Assembly: GCA_019075865.1 (NCBI GenBank)
Contig: JAGXAN010000002.1
Span: 372,001-436,000, forward strand
DNA: 64,000 nucleotides
Source of the DNA: Hyphomicrobiales bacterium
Lineage (GTDB): Bacteria > Pseudomonadota > Alphaproteobacteria > Rhizobiales > Beijerinckiaceae
Reading direction: 5' to 3'
Of the stretch, positions 1 to 9,094 are shown piece after piece. Under the pieces are notes generated by a model. It was not told the DNA's origin. It ran no database searches and saw nothing but the letters and a program-made list of their open reading frames with translations. Every line of letters starts with the position of its first letter. Positions within the stretch are counted from its first letter, which is position 1. The position numbers and the translations under genes are program-made.

Positions 1-743
1 ATCAACGCGAAAGTGCGCAAATTGGCTTTCAATGTCGCAGCAATGGCATTGGATGCCTCTTTGCGCACGGCAGCCTTGGGGTCCTGCATCAGGTTGAGCA
101 CCGGTTCCAGTGTCAACTGCCGACCCTTCACCTTGAAGCGCAGGCTGGCGATGGTTTCATCAAACAGCCGGTTCCACGCGCCGCGGCTGGTGACGGATTT
201 TTCGTGGAACAATTGCTCGATGCGGTCTTCAAGCTGGTAGGGCTTGTCCATGCGCATGTCGTCAAACCACGGCTTGTAGCGCGCCAACGCCTTGTCCTGC
301 ATCAAGGTTGCAATGGTTTCCTCACTCAGCCGGTTCAACTCAAGCTGAAAGAACAACAAGTCCGAGGATGCCGAGGTGATGGTCTCCTGCGCATCGCCGA
401 AGAATTTGGCGCGGGCAATGTCGGTCGTGTCGCCCGCATAGATCAGCCCGGCATAGGACATGATGCGCCCGATCAAGTCATCCAGCGCTTCATAGCGCTG
501 GACAATGGTCAGTATTTGGGCGGCATTGCTGCTCAGTGCTTCAATTTGGCCGCGATATTCCTTGGCAAATGCGGCGCATTCTTTCTGCGCGCGCTCCATA
601 TCCTGCGCAAATTGCGGGGATTGCATCGACGGGTAGAGGTCGGCGAGATTCCATTCAGGCAAGCCCTTGAGGGTATCATTGCCGACTTTTGGCTTTGGGG
701 TGATGGCGGCAGCAGAATAAACGGGAACAAGCGCATTAGGCAT
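1..743 (-). CDS. pepF: Oligoendopeptidase F, M3 family (5' part, cut by window start)
   Basis: Reading leftward from the ATG at 741-743, an open frame of 247 codons runs off the window edge. The product begins MPNALVPVYSAAAI and contains LPEWNLADLYPSM, the usual N-terminal signature of PepF-type M3 metallopeptidases, followed by a long helical region (residues about 45-245) typical of the non-catalytic half. Family members are cytoplasmic zinc enzymes that cleave oligopeptides. The HEXXH zinc site lies in the C-terminal half and is outside the window, so catalytic competence cannot be checked. It is divergent from the sigma-54 regulator at 953, with about 210 bp between them. Confidence 0.85.
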   Translation of the reverse strand, partial: MPNALVPVYSAAAITPKPKVGNDTLKGLPEWNLADLYPSMQSPQFAQDMERAQKECAAFAKEYRGQIEALSSNAAQILTIVQRYEALDDLIGRIMSYAGLIYAGDTTDIARAKFFGDAQETITSASSDLLFFQLELNRLSEETIATLMQDKALARYKPWFDDMRMDKPYQLEDRIEQLFHEKSVTSRGAWNRLFDETIASLRFKVKGRQLTLEPVLNLMQDPKAAVRKEASNAIAATLKANLRTFAL

Positions 744-952
744 GGAAAATCTCGATGGTTCAGGCCGCTGGGGGGAAAGGGCGGATCGCTTAGGCTAAAT
801 CATAGGGCCAATAAAGTCGATTTGCCAGCACTGCGCGGTTTTTTTGCTTTTGTGTCGAAATGTGACTGCAATTAAGAGCGCGTTTACCCTGTTCCGCCAA
901 CATGATGCCGAGGATGACAATTCCATTGTCCGAAATGCAATTTTGAGGCGGC

Positions 953-2461
953 ATGACTTCCACAGTAATGATTGTTGATGACGATCCCGTGCAACGCCGC
1001 CTGCTTGAGGCCATGATTCGCCGCTTTGGCTATGATGCGGTCGTCTGTGAGGGCGGTGAAGCAGCGCTGGCGCGGTTGGAGTCCAACCAGAATGTGCCCA
1101 TCGATCTCATGATCCTGGATCTGGTCATGCCCGATCTTGACGGCATGGCGGTGCTGGGCCGGATGCGCGAGCGCAAAATCGAAATTCCGGTGGTTGTGCA
1201 GACGGCGCATGGCTCGATCGAGGCGGTCATCTCCGCCATGCGTGCCGGGGCTGCCGATTTCGTCGTCAAGCCGGTCGGGGCCGAGCGTCTGCAGGTATCG
1301 ATCAAGAACGCCCTGCGCACGGGCGCGATGGAAGATGAAATTCGCACCATCAAGCGCACCGCCAATGGCAGCATGACGTTTCGTGACATTGTTGCCAGCA
1401 GCGAGGAAATGGCCCGCGTGATCCGCCTTGGCGAGCGCGCCGCCAAATCCAACATACCGGTGCTCATCGAGGGTGAATCGGGCGTTGGCAAGGAATTGGT
1501 CGCACGCGCCATTCAGGGCACTTCCGAGCGCCGCGGCAAGCCGTTCATCACGGTCAACTGTGGGGCCTTGCCGGAAAATCTGGTGGAATCCATCCTTTTC
1601 GGCCACGAAAAAGGAGCATTTACCGGCGCAAATGAGAAGCATGTCGGAAAATTCATGGAAGCCAATGGTGGCACATTGTTTCTGGACGAAATTGGCGAAT
1701 TGCCTCTGGAAACGCAGGTCAAGCTGCTGCGTGCCATCCAGGAAGGCGAAATCGACCCCATTGGTTCCAAGCGTTCGCTCAAGGTGGATATCCGCTTGAT
1801 TTCCGCCACCAACCAAAACCTGATTGAGCGGGTCAAGGCGGGGCTATTTCGCGAGGACCTTTATTACCGGCTCAATGTTTTCCCCGTATTCGTGCCGCCG
1901 TTGCGGGTGCGCCGGGATGAAATTTCAGCACTTGCCCGCCGCTTTCTCGCCCGCTTTGCCGCCGAAGAAGGCAAGCCGCGCCTGCGCAACATCGCCCCCG
2001 AAACGCTCGCCCTGCTGTCGCGCTACGATTGGCCGGGCAATGTTCGCCAGCTCGAAAACGCCATGTTTCGCGCCGTGGTTCTCGCCGATGGCGATGATTT
2101 AACGGTCGCTGAATTCCCGCAGATTGCAGCGCAGGTGGACGGCTTTGACGTTCGTATTCCCCCGGTCGCCATGCAGGCCGCTGCGCCGGTTCAGCGCGAA
2201 ATCCTGCGGGTGGAAGTGCGCGACCCCAATGTGCTGGCTTTGCTTGACGAGAACGGCGATGTGCGCAAGCTGGAGGAGATGGAAGCTGAGATCATTCGCT
2301 TTGCCTTGACCCATTATCGTAGTCAAATGTCTGAAATGGCGCGAAAATTGGGAATAGGCCGGTCAACCCTCTATCGAAAGATGAAAGATTTCGGCATGGA
2401 GGATGGTGACCACGGTTCGGACAATGAGATGATCGGACGTCGCGATACCGCCGCCGCTTGA
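953..2461 (+). CDS. Sigma-54-dependent response regulator, NtrC/DctD class
   Basis: 502 residues with the full three-domain layout. The receiver domain is residues 1-120, with acidic pocket DDD at 9-11 and phospho-acceptor D56 in LMILDLVMPD. The AAA+ domain is about 145-385, with Walker A GESGVGKE 174-181, GAFTGA loop 221-226 that contacts sigma-54, and Walker B GGTLFLDE 239-246. A Fis-type helix-turn-helix sits near 450-490 (MARKLGIGRSTLYRKMKDF). The ATG at 953 follows GAGGCG at 945-950. It should act as a phosphorylation-dependent transcription activator. No partner kinase is adjacent; the nearest kinase gene is at 11324. An 8-bp hairpin follows at 2514-2537, so it is probably a single transcript. 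The regulon is unknown; proximity to the peptidoglycan genes is suggestive only. Confidence 0.93.
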   Translation: MTSTVMIVDDDPVQRRLLEAMIRRFGYDAVVCEGGEAALARLESNQNVPIDLMILDLVMPDLDGMAVLGRMRERKIEIPVVVQTAHGSIEAVISAMRAGAADFVVKPVGAERLQVSIKNALRTGAMEDEIRTIKRTANGSMTFRDIVASSEEMARVIRLGERAAKSNIPVLIEGESGVGKELVARAIQGTSERRGKPFITVNCGALPENLVESILFGHEKGAFTGANEKHVGKFMEANGGTLFLDEIGELPLETQVKLLRAIQEGEIDPIGSKRSLKVDIRLISATNQNLIERVKAGLFREDLYYRLNVFPVFVPPLRVRRDEISALARRFLARFAAEEGKPRLRNIAPETLALLSRYDWPGNVRQLENAMFRAVVLADGDDLTVAEFPQIAAQVDGFDVRIPPVAMQAAAPVQREILRVEVRDPNVLALLDENGDVRKLEEMEAEIIRFALTHYRSQMSEMARKLGIGRSTLYRKMKDFGMEDGDHGSDNEMIGRRDTAAA

Positions 2462-2513
2462 GCGGGCGCGTTATCAAACCACTTAAGGTGCCGGCAATGG
2501 TTCCGGGGCAATG

Positions 2514-2537
2514 AAAATGCGGCTGCGGTCGCATTTT
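2514..2537 (+). terminator. Probable terminator after the sigma-54 regulator
   Basis: AAAATGCG (2514-2521) pairs perfectly with CGCATTTT (2530-2537) around an 8-nt loop, giving an 8-bp stem ending in four T. It begins 52 bp after the regulator stop. Its presence argues against starting the L,D-transpeptidase at the upstream in-frame ATG at 2511. Confidence 0.5.
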
Positions 2538-2651
2538 GGAATGGCAATCAAAAGGTGCAAATCACGCGATTTGCGAGGTGCAATTTCCGTGGGGCCTGCC
2601 AATATTGAAGGCTGGCACGCTTGGGTCAAAATCAGTTTCGGGTGTTACCAG

Positions 2652-4448
2652 ATGCGTCACTATATGGGCCGGGCCGGGCAATTGGGCTTTCTGATTCTGG
2701 CGTTGCAGGGGCCGAAGGCTATGGCTGGCGATGATTGGCCCACCGGCTCGATTTCGACGCCGGATCGGCCAGCCAAGCCTGCGCATATCGTGCTGGCCCC
2801 CTTGCCCGAAACCACCGTGACCATTCCTCATACCCAAGCCGCGTCCCAGCGCATCGAATTGCAATATAATCACGCGACGCAATCGGCGGCGATAAGCGCG
2901 GACTTGCCCACCGCCAGCCTTGGCCAAAAGGCCGTGCCCGCGCCCGTCAGCCAGCCATCGGCGCAGCCTGTGGCCGTCGATCCCGCCGCTCCACCCGCGC
3001 CTGACGCAAAGGATGCGCCCGGCGCGCAGGCGAATGTGCCGCTCGCGCCCGATGCGACCGCAGAGGTGAAGGCGGCGCTCGACAATCTGCCGCAAGCCTT
3101 GCCCCTCCGCGCCCGTCCGCTGCGCGCAACCAACGCTCTGAACGGGCAACAGCAGAGCTTGCAGGCGATTTATAGCCAGAATGGCTTTGTCCCGCTTTGG
3201 CGAGACCATGACAACTGGAGCGCAGCGGCATTATCCCTGGTCGCCCGACTACACAAGGCCAATCGGGATGGTCTCGATATTTGGCAGACCCCGGTGCCGG
3301 ACTTGTCCCCGGCCCGCAATCCCGAAAGCGGCGCGACCCTTGCTTTCAAGGATATCGCACTGACCCGCGCCATCATGAACTATGGATGGCAGGCTGCGGG
3401 CGGGCGGGTGAATCCGCGTCGCATTTCAAATTTCATTCTGCGTGAAACCAAACCGCCGGCCTATGGGGAATTGGTCGCCAGCCTGCGCGCCGCTGGTGGG
3501 CAGGCCGGCGATACGTTGCGCCAGCTCAATCCGCAATCACATGGCTATGTGGCCCTGCGCGCCAAATTCGACGCCTTGTTGCCTGCCAGCACCCTGGTTT
3601 CTCAAACCAATACTCCGCTGGTAACGCCGGTCTCGATACTCGATGGCGACCACCCGCATGATCCGCTGGCGATGACGGCGCAGGAAAAGCGCAGTTCGCG
3701 CCAGGTGGCAGCGCTTGGCCACACCCCCTGGAATGACTATGCGGCGACCAAGGCCACACTTCAAGCCAATATGGAATTCTGGCGGTGGATGCCGCGCGAT
3801 CTGGGTGCGCAGCGAATCGAGGTCAATATCCCCGAGTTCATGGTGCGCTTGCAGCAAGATGGAATCGTGACCGACGAATCGCGGGTGGTGGTTGGCAAAC
3901 CCAAAACCCCGACGCCGCTGTTTTCCAATGCGGTGCAATATATCATCATCAATCCCTACTGGATTGTGCCGCAATCCATCATCCGCAAGGAATTTTTGCC
4001 CAAATTGGCGCAAAACCCGAACTATCTGGCGCAAGAGGGTTTTGAAGTGCGTGAGGTCGGCGATCACCTCGATGTGCGCCAGCCACCAGGGCCACACAAC
4101 GCTCTTGGGCATATCAAGTTCATTTTCCCCAACAATGAATCGGTCTATCTGCATGACACATCGTCGCGGGGGCTGTTCACCAGCCGCGTCCGCGCCTTCA
4201 GTCATGGCTGCGTGCGTTTGAGCAACCCATTTTTAATGGCCGAAAAGATTTTGGCCAAGGGTTATACACAGCAACGGCTGCAGGCAATGGTGGGCAAAAA
4301 GCAGCACTTTTTGCGTCCACCCGCTCCTGTCCAGATCCATCTGGAATATTTCACGGCGCGGGTCGATAGTCAGGGCCAACTGCAAATTAGCAACGATATT
4401 TACGGCTTTGAACGGTCGGTCAAAGGCGCTTTGCGTCCATATACCTAA
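2652..4448 (+). CDS. L,D-transpeptidase, YcbB/LdtD-like
   Basis: From the ATG at 2652 the protein is 598 residues and opens with a signal-peptide-like stretch (MRHYMGRAGQLGFLILAL). An in-frame ATG at 2511 would add 47 residues lacking export features and overlapping the hairpin at 2514-2537, so I prefer 2652. Residues about 60-150 are Pro/Ala-rich and probably unstructured. A peptidoglycan-binding-like region follows (LQAIYSQNGFVPLW). The C-terminal YkuD domain carries SHGCVRLSNP, with catalytic Cys at codon 520. Such enzymes work in the periplasm and make meso-DAP to meso-DAP (3-3) cross-links. The DUF882 peptidase lies next, in the order of the E. coli ycbB-ycbK pair. A 7-bp inverted repeat (4440-4459) straddles the stop codon. 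Confidence 0.9.
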   Translation: MRHYMGRAGQLGFLILALQGPKAMAGDDWPTGSISTPDRPAKPAHIVLAPLPETTVTIPHTQAASQRIELQYNHATQSAAISADLPTASLGQKAVPAPVSQPSAQPVAVDPAAPPAPDAKDAPGAQANVPLAPDATAEVKAALDNLPQALPLRARPLRATNALNGQQQSLQAIYSQNGFVPLWRDHDNWSAAALSLVARLHKANRDGLDIWQTPVPDLSPARNPESGATLAFKDIALTRAIMNYGWQAAGGRVNPRRISNFILRETKPPAYGELVASLRAAGGQAGDTLRQLNPQSHGYVALRAKFDALLPASTLVSQTNTPLVTPVSILDGDHPHDPLAMTAQEKRSSRQVAALGHTPWNDYAATKATLQANMEFWRWMPRDLGAQRIEVNIPEFMVRLQQDGIVTDESRVVVGKPKTPTPLFSNAVQYIIINPYWIVPQSIIRKEFLPKLAQNPNYLAQEGFEVREVGDHLDVRQPPGPHNALGHIKFIFPNNESVYLHDTSSRGLFTSRVRAFSHGCVRLSNPFLMAEKILAKGYTQQRLQAMVGKKQHFLRPPAPVQIHLEYFTARVDSQGQLQISNDIYGFERSVKGALRPYT

Positions 4449-4602
4449 ACTAAGGTATAATGAATTGCGTCATTTTAGTGTTGGCGCGGACAAACCATCG
4501 CCATATTGTCAAGGCTACCGTAAGCGCGATTTTCGCGTAAAGCTTCTTGTAATGTGTCATTCCGTACCGTGACTGATGCTTGATGAGTGGCGTTGGGTAG
4601 CC

Positions 4603-4618
4603 TTAACGATTGGTTAAC
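4603..4618. promoter_or_regulatory. CtrA-binding box (TTAA-N7-TTAAC)
   Basis: TTAA at 4603-4606, a 7-nt spacer CGATTGG, then TTAAC at 4614-4618 match the published alphaproteobacterial CtrA consensus exactly, spacing included. It lies 140 bp upstream of the DUF882 peptidase ATG (4758) and is the only perfect copy I noticed between genes in this window. A GAATC (GANTC) site follows at 4631-4635, near where a -10 element would sit if CtrA bound over the -35 region. Regulation by CtrA is inferred from sequence. Confidence 0.6.
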
Positions 4619-4630
4619 CCTTTGGGGCAA

Positions 4631-4635
4631 GAATC
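4631..4635. promoter_or_regulatory. GANTC (CcrM methylation) site in the putative CtrA promoter
   Basis: GAATC lies 13 bp past the end of the CtrA box. GANTC is the target of CcrM-family methyltransferases, and one is encoded at 55076. In Caulobacter, promoters combining CtrA boxes with GANTC sites can respond to methylation state. Whether this one does is unknown. Confidence 0.4.
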
Positions 4636-4757
4636 TGTAAAGGAATACGATACCTGCGGGCGCATGTCCGTGGGCAAAGCAAGGAAGAATCCGAAGTCTA
4701 AGAATACAAGAACTGACCGGCAACCTCCAATTTGCGAGTAGTGTTTTGCTAAAAACG

Positions 4758-6449
4758 ATGGAACGACAGAAGGTCTCTGGCTGGCGGCATTTGTTTGTAG
4801 CCCTGCCATTGGCAGCCGCGATGAGCCTGGTCTCCGCCGCCGCCACCGAAAGCGCAGTCGCCAATGGCGACACACGCACCATCAATCTGGTAAACGCCCA
4901 CACCAAGGAATCGATTTCCGCGACTTATATGGTCAACGGACAATATGACGGGGCGGTGCTTGCCAAGCTGAACTGGTTCCTGCGCGATTGGCGCATCGAA
5001 AAGCCCACCAACATGGACCCGCACCTGTTTGACATCGTGTGGAACGCCTACCGGCTTTCCGGCTCCCATGAGCCGATTGTCGTGCTCTCAGGTTATCGCT
5101 CGCCGCAAACCAATGCCATGTTGCGTCGTCGCTCGCGTCTGGTGGCCAAATTCTCCCAGCACATGCTCGGCAAGGCGATGGATCAGCATTATGTCGACGT
5201 GCCCATGTCGAAGATTCGTGAAATCGCCATGAAAATGCAGCGCGGCGGGGTGGGCTATTACCCAACTTCCGGAACGCCATTCGTGCATATGGACGCGGGC
5301 AATGTGCGCTCCTGGCCCCGGATGAGCTATGAGCAATTGGCGCGGCTGTTTCCCGATGGAAAGACCGTGCACATCCCCTCCAACGGCAAGCCATTGCCCG
5401 GTTATGAGGAAGCGCGACGCGAGATCATCGCCACCGGCACCGCCTACGCGCCGATTTCATCGGTTGGCAAGTCGCAGGGCTTCTTTGCCCATATGTTTGG
5501 CGGCGATAGTGGCGATGAGGGCGAAGCCGCCATCGCCATGGCCAGTGCCAATTCCGGCAACGGCGATGGCAATGCCCGCACTTTCTTCCAATCCCCGACC
5601 CATATGGCGGCGGCACCGGCCGCAACCGCGACGCCGGAGCCTGTAACCCGTGTTGCATCGGTTGCTGCGAGGCCCGCTCTGGTGCGTTTGCCAACCGCCA
5701 ACACCCAGTTGGCGCTGGTCTCGCCCGCACCCAAGCACATGAAGGATTTGATCGCTTCCAAGATCCACCAGACCGCCAATGTTGAGGCGGAACCGGCTGA
5801 CGCCGCCGATCAGGCGCAGACTGTGGCAGAGCCTGAAATTTCTCTGCCTTTGCCGCCGCAACGCCCGAGCGAGCGGCTTGCCGCACTGCTGGCTGCCGAT
5901 GTTCCCATGCCACCGACCCTGCCGGTTGAACTGGCATCGCTGGATTCAAATTACATTGGCTATCGGGCACCGTCCCAACCGCCATTGGAAGCGATGGCGG
6001 ATCGCCATGCCCGGGGTGGCAAGCCGAGCGTTTTGCCAGATATTATTACGCAAGACAGCTCCAGCGCGCCGATGCGGCCCGATCACGCAGACAACAGCGT
6101 CCTCGCCTATGCGGATATGCCGCACACGGATCTGGCGCAGCCACGCGGAGCCGCAACCAAACACACGCTGGCGCATTTCAAGCTGCGCACCATTCACACA
6201 AAGGCGCTCGCCGCCCCGCCCATGGGCGACAACGCGCCGATGCGTGGTTTGAAAACCGCGCGGGCAGCCCATAATTTCCGCTCCACTTCAATTGTCGGCG
6301 CGGTCGCCCCGGGGCTGCGCAGCGCCGTCAAGGCGCAGGAAAAGTCCCTGTTTGACAATGCCCCGAATTCGATGAGCACGTCCTTCGTGGCGCAATTGCA
6401 ATCGATGCCGACGGACCGCTTCACCATGGCCAATTATCAGGTTAATTGA
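4758..6449 (+). CDS. DUF882 / YcbK-like (M15 fold) murein peptidase
   Basis: 563 residues from the ATG at 4758; a TTG at 4746 is an alternative. An N-terminal signal peptide (hydrophobic about 10-28) is followed by the DUF882 domain (about 38-200) with SQHMLGKAMD (H135, D142) and VHMD (H177, D179), the zinc-site pattern of M15/YcbK peptidases. E. coli YcbK (MepK) cleaves 3-3 peptidoglycan cross-links. The remaining 350 or so residues are Ala/Pro-rich and low-complexity, without a recognised domain; this is longer than simple YcbK proteins (about 180 residues). It follows the L,D-transpeptidase, but the 309-bp gap and the CtrA box suggest its own promoter. The murein activity is assigned from family membership. 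Confidence 0.85.
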   Translation: MERQKVSGWRHLFVALPLAAAMSLVSAAATESAVANGDTRTINLVNAHTKESISATYMVNGQYDGAVLAKLNWFLRDWRIEKPTNMDPHLFDIVWNAYRLSGSHEPIVVLSGYRSPQTNAMLRRRSRLVAKFSQHMLGKAMDQHYVDVPMSKIREIAMKMQRGGVGYYPTSGTPFVHMDAGNVRSWPRMSYEQLARLFPDGKTVHIPSNGKPLPGYEEARREIIATGTAYAPISSVGKSQGFFAHMFGGDSGDEGEAAIAMASANSGNGDGNARTFFQSPTHMAAAPAATATPEPVTRVASVAARPALVRLPTANTQLALVSPAPKHMKDLIASKIHQTANVEAEPADAADQAQTVAEPEISLPLPPQRPSERLAALLAADVPMPPTLPVELASLDSNYIGYRAPSQPPLEAMADRHARGGKPSVLPDIITQDSSSAPMRPDHADNSVLAYADMPHTDLAQPRGAATKHTLAHFKLRTIHTKALAAPPMGDNAPMRGLKTARAAHNFRSTSIVGAVAPGLRSAVKAQEKSLFDNAPNSMSTSFVAQLQSMPTDRFTMANYQVN

Positions 6450-6469
6450 CCAGCGTCCGAAGCCACGTG

Positions 6470-8947
6470 TCAGGTGCCGCGCGGCTTGGCCCGCGTGGTG
6501 GGGGTGGCCTCCCACGGGCGATCCGGCCAGACGTGGCGCGGGTAACGCCCCTTCATTTCTGATTTCACGCTTGCCCATGAGCCATGCCAGAACCCAGCCA
6601 GGTCGCGGGTGATTTGCACCGGGCGATAGGCCGGAGACAGCAATTCGAGCGTAATCGCAATTTTGCCGCCGGCAATGGTGGGGTGGGTGGCCAGCCCAAA
6701 CAATTCCTGCACCCGCACCGCCAGCTTGGGGGCGCTGTCGCCTTCATAATCGAGGGCATGGCTGGAGCCAGCCGGCGTCGTGTAATGCGTTGGGGCTTCA
6801 TGGGCGAGGCGGCGCGCCATTTCCCAGTCTAGCAAGGCATGCAGCGCCGCCTCAACCTGCTCGGGACGAATGGCAGCCAGACTGGTGCAATCTTCAATGA
6901 AGGGCGTCAACCATTGCCCAATTGTTGGGGCGAGCGCTTCATCTGACAAATCCGGCCAGGGCTCGCCCTGCGCCTTGCGCAGAAAACCAACACGCTGGCG
7001 CCATTGGGCCAGCCCTTTGCCAATTGGCAGGCGATCCAGCCCGGCCTTGCCAATGCCCTGAGCCAGCAGACTGGCATTGGCAAGGCTGGCCTGCACCGGA
7101 ATATTCTGCTCACCAAGCGTCAACGCGCCAAAATTCTGGCGGCGACGCGCGCGCAAGCTCAGGCTGCCAGGGTCTAAAAATACATCGTCGACCCATTGAA
7201 CCTCGTCCGAATGGATGGCGAGAATATCCTCCAGCGCCAGTTCGGCACAGAGCAGGATGCGGCTGGCCCCGGCACGCCCGGCGATTTCGCCAATGGCCAG
7301 AAACGGCGCTTTGGCCAAAGCCTCGTGCGGCTCCATATGCGCCGCCCGGCCGTTACGCATCAGGAATTCGCCGGGCTTGCCGCGCGCCTTGGCAATGCGG
7401 TCTGGAAAAGCCAAAGCCAGCAAAGCCCCGCAACGCCCGTAATCGGCTTCGCCGACGCTTTTGGCCCAGCGGCCTGCCAGTTTCCGCGCCTCACGGGCCC
7501 GTGACGAATTATCCCGGGCAAAGGCCTCGGTTCGGCTCGTCAGGTCCAGACCGGTTCCCCCCAATCCGCGCTCCACCATGACCATGGCAATAAGGGCCGC
7601 TAGCCCGCGATCCGTCGGGGCTGCGGCACTGACCATGCGGGCAAGCCGCGGCGGCAAGGGCAGGGCGCGCATGATCGTGCCGGTCGCGGTCAGTATCAAA
7701 TCCGCATCCAGCGCATCGAGGCTGACCAGCATGGCGCGCGCTTCCTTGAGGCTGGCGGCCGGCGGCGGGTCAAGCCACACCAATTGCGCGGGGTCGCGAA
7801 CGCCCCAGGCGGCCAGATCCAGAACGAGGCCGGAAAGATCAGCCGACAGGATTTCCGGCGTATCAAAAGCCGCCAGCCCGCCAGAAGCCGCCCGTTCCCA
7901 CAAGCGGTAGCACACGCCAGTTTCAGTTCGCCCGGCGCGGCCCCGTCGCTGGTTCACGGCGGCCCGCGATGCGCGGATGGTGGCAAAACGCGTCAACGCC
8001 AAATCTGGTTCGTAGATCGGCACGCGTGACAGGCCGCTGTCAACGACAATGCGCACGCCTTCAATGGTCAGCGAGGTTTCGGCGATGGAGGTGGCCAGCA
8101 CCACCTTGCGATGATCTTTTGGCACCGGCCCGACGGCGCGATCTTGCGCCGCACGCTCCAGCGCGCCGTAGAGCGGCGCAATCTCGATGCCGGGGTCGCG
8201 GATGCGCTCGGCCAATAACCCGGCGCAGCGCATAATCTCGGCCTGGCCGGGCAAAAACGCCAGTATCGAGCCGGTTTCCTCCTGCAGGGCGCGCAGAATC
8301 GTGCGGGCCATGGCTTCCTCGATCCGCATTTGCGGATCACGGCCCACATAATGGGTGACGATATCGTGCATCCGCCCGGCGCTCTCGATGACCGGAGCCC
8401 CGCCGAGCGCTTGCGCAATGCGGGCGCCGTCCAGCGTCGCGGACATCACCATCAACCGCAAATCTTCGCGCAGGCCCTGCTGCGCGTCGCGGGCGAGCGC
8501 CAGCCCCATATCCGCGTCCAGCGAGCGCTCGTGGAATTCATCAAATATCACCGCGGCGACACCGGACAGGCCGGGGTCATCGAGAATCATCCGGCTGAAA
8601 ACGCCTTCGGTCACCACTTCGATGCGGGTTTTGGCGGAAACTTGCGTCTGCAACCGCACGCGCAGGCCGACGGTTTCGCCAAGCTTCTCACACAGACTTG
8701 CGGCCATGCGTTCGGCGGCAGCCCGCGCTGCCAGCCGTCGCGGTTCGGCGATAATGATCTTGCCATGCTGCAAAAATGGCGCTTTCAGCAATTCCAGTGG
8801 CACGCGCGTGGTTTTACCTGCACCGGGTGCTGCCACCAGCACAAGGCAATTATGCCCCGACAATTTTTCCACAATTTCCGCCAGCACATCGTCAATTGGC
8901 AAGGCTGAACTGGCAAAGGGTGGGCTGGTGATTGCGGCAAGGGTCAT
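6470..8947 (-). CDS. hrpB: ATP-dependent helicase HrpB
   Basis: 825 residues, the normal HrpB length. It is a DEAH-box helicase with Walker A APGAGKTT (motif near 42-46), motif II DEFHERS (136-142), SAT (motif III, about 169-171) and motif VI QRRGRAGR. The long C-terminal HrpB-specific region ends near PRHVWPDRPWEA. Its cellular job is poorly defined even in E. coli; RNA or ribonucleoprotein remodelling is assumed from the DEAH/RHA fold. The stop codon is 20 bp from the convergent DUF882 gene, and the start faces the TVP38 gene across about 150 bp. Confidence 0.93.
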   Translation of the reverse strand: MTLAAITSPPFASSALPIDDVLAEIVEKLSGHNCLVLVAAPGAGKTTRVPLELLKAPFLQHGKIIIAEPRRLAARAAAERMAASLCEKLGETVGLRVRLQTQVSAKTRIEVVTEGVFSRMILDDPGLSGVAAVIFDEFHERSLDADMGLALARDAQQGLREDLRLMVMSATLDGARIAQALGGAPVIESAGRMHDIVTHYVGRDPQMRIEEAMARTILRALQEETGSILAFLPGQAEIMRCAGLLAERIRDPGIEIAPLYGALERAAQDRAVGPVPKDHRKVVLATSIAETSLTIEGVRIVVDSGLSRVPIYEPDLALTRFATIRASRAAVNQRRGRAGRTETGVCYRLWERAASGGLAAFDTPEILSADLSGLVLDLAAWGVRDPAQLVWLDPPPAASLKEARAMLVSLDALDADLILTATGTIMRALPLPPRLARMVSAAAPTDRGLAALIAMVMVERGLGGTGLDLTSRTEAFARDNSSRAREARKLAGRWAKSVGEADYGRCGALLALAFPDRIAKARGKPGEFLMRNGRAAHMEPHEALAKAPFLAIGEIAGRAGASRILLCAELALEDILAIHSDEVQWVDDVFLDPGSLSLRARRRQNFGALTLGEQNIPVQASLANASLLAQGIGKAGLDRLPIGKGLAQWRQRVGFLRKAQGEPWPDLSDEALAPTIGQWLTPFIEDCTSLAAIRPEQVEAALHALLDWEMARRLAHEAPTHYTTPAGSSHALDYEGDSAPKLAVRVQELFGLATHPTIAGGKIAITLELLSPAYRPVQITRDLAGFWHGSWASVKSEMKGRYPRHVWPDRPWEATPTTRAKPRGT

Positions 8948-9094
8948 CTATTGTGCCCAATGAATATGATATGTGAAAAACCGCCAACGGCTGGTAATCA
9001 TCCGGATGTTGCTTAAATAGGACGTCATGAAGAAAATGGATACAATTGCACTTTGTTGCCTGCATATCTCAAAAAAATTGTGTATGGCGCAATA

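Larger units (their letters stand above)
4449..4757. other. Intergenic region upstream of the DUF882 peptidase gene
   Basis: This is a 309-bp spacer with no credible reading frame. It holds a hairpin at the end of the transpeptidase gene (TATACCT 4440-4446 with AGGTATA 4453-4459), a perfect CtrA-type box at 4603-4618 and a GANTC site at 4631-4635. The remainder is moderately AT-rich and shows no other motif I can defend. Confidence 0.6.

Noticed and set aside
204-875. Plus-strand open frame of 223 codons
   Set aside because: It lies opposite the oligoendopeptidase gene, and its translation is Arg/Gly/Leu-rich without any domain. The minus frame gives a clear PepF N-terminus.
884-1816. Minus-strand open frame of 310 codons
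   Set aside because: It is the mirror of the sigma-54 regulator; His/Asp/Arg-rich translation with no family features.
2511-2651. 47-residue N-terminal extension of the L,D-transpeptidase
   Set aside because: It overlaps a perfect hairpin terminator, lacks export features, and the signal-like sequence starts at 2652.
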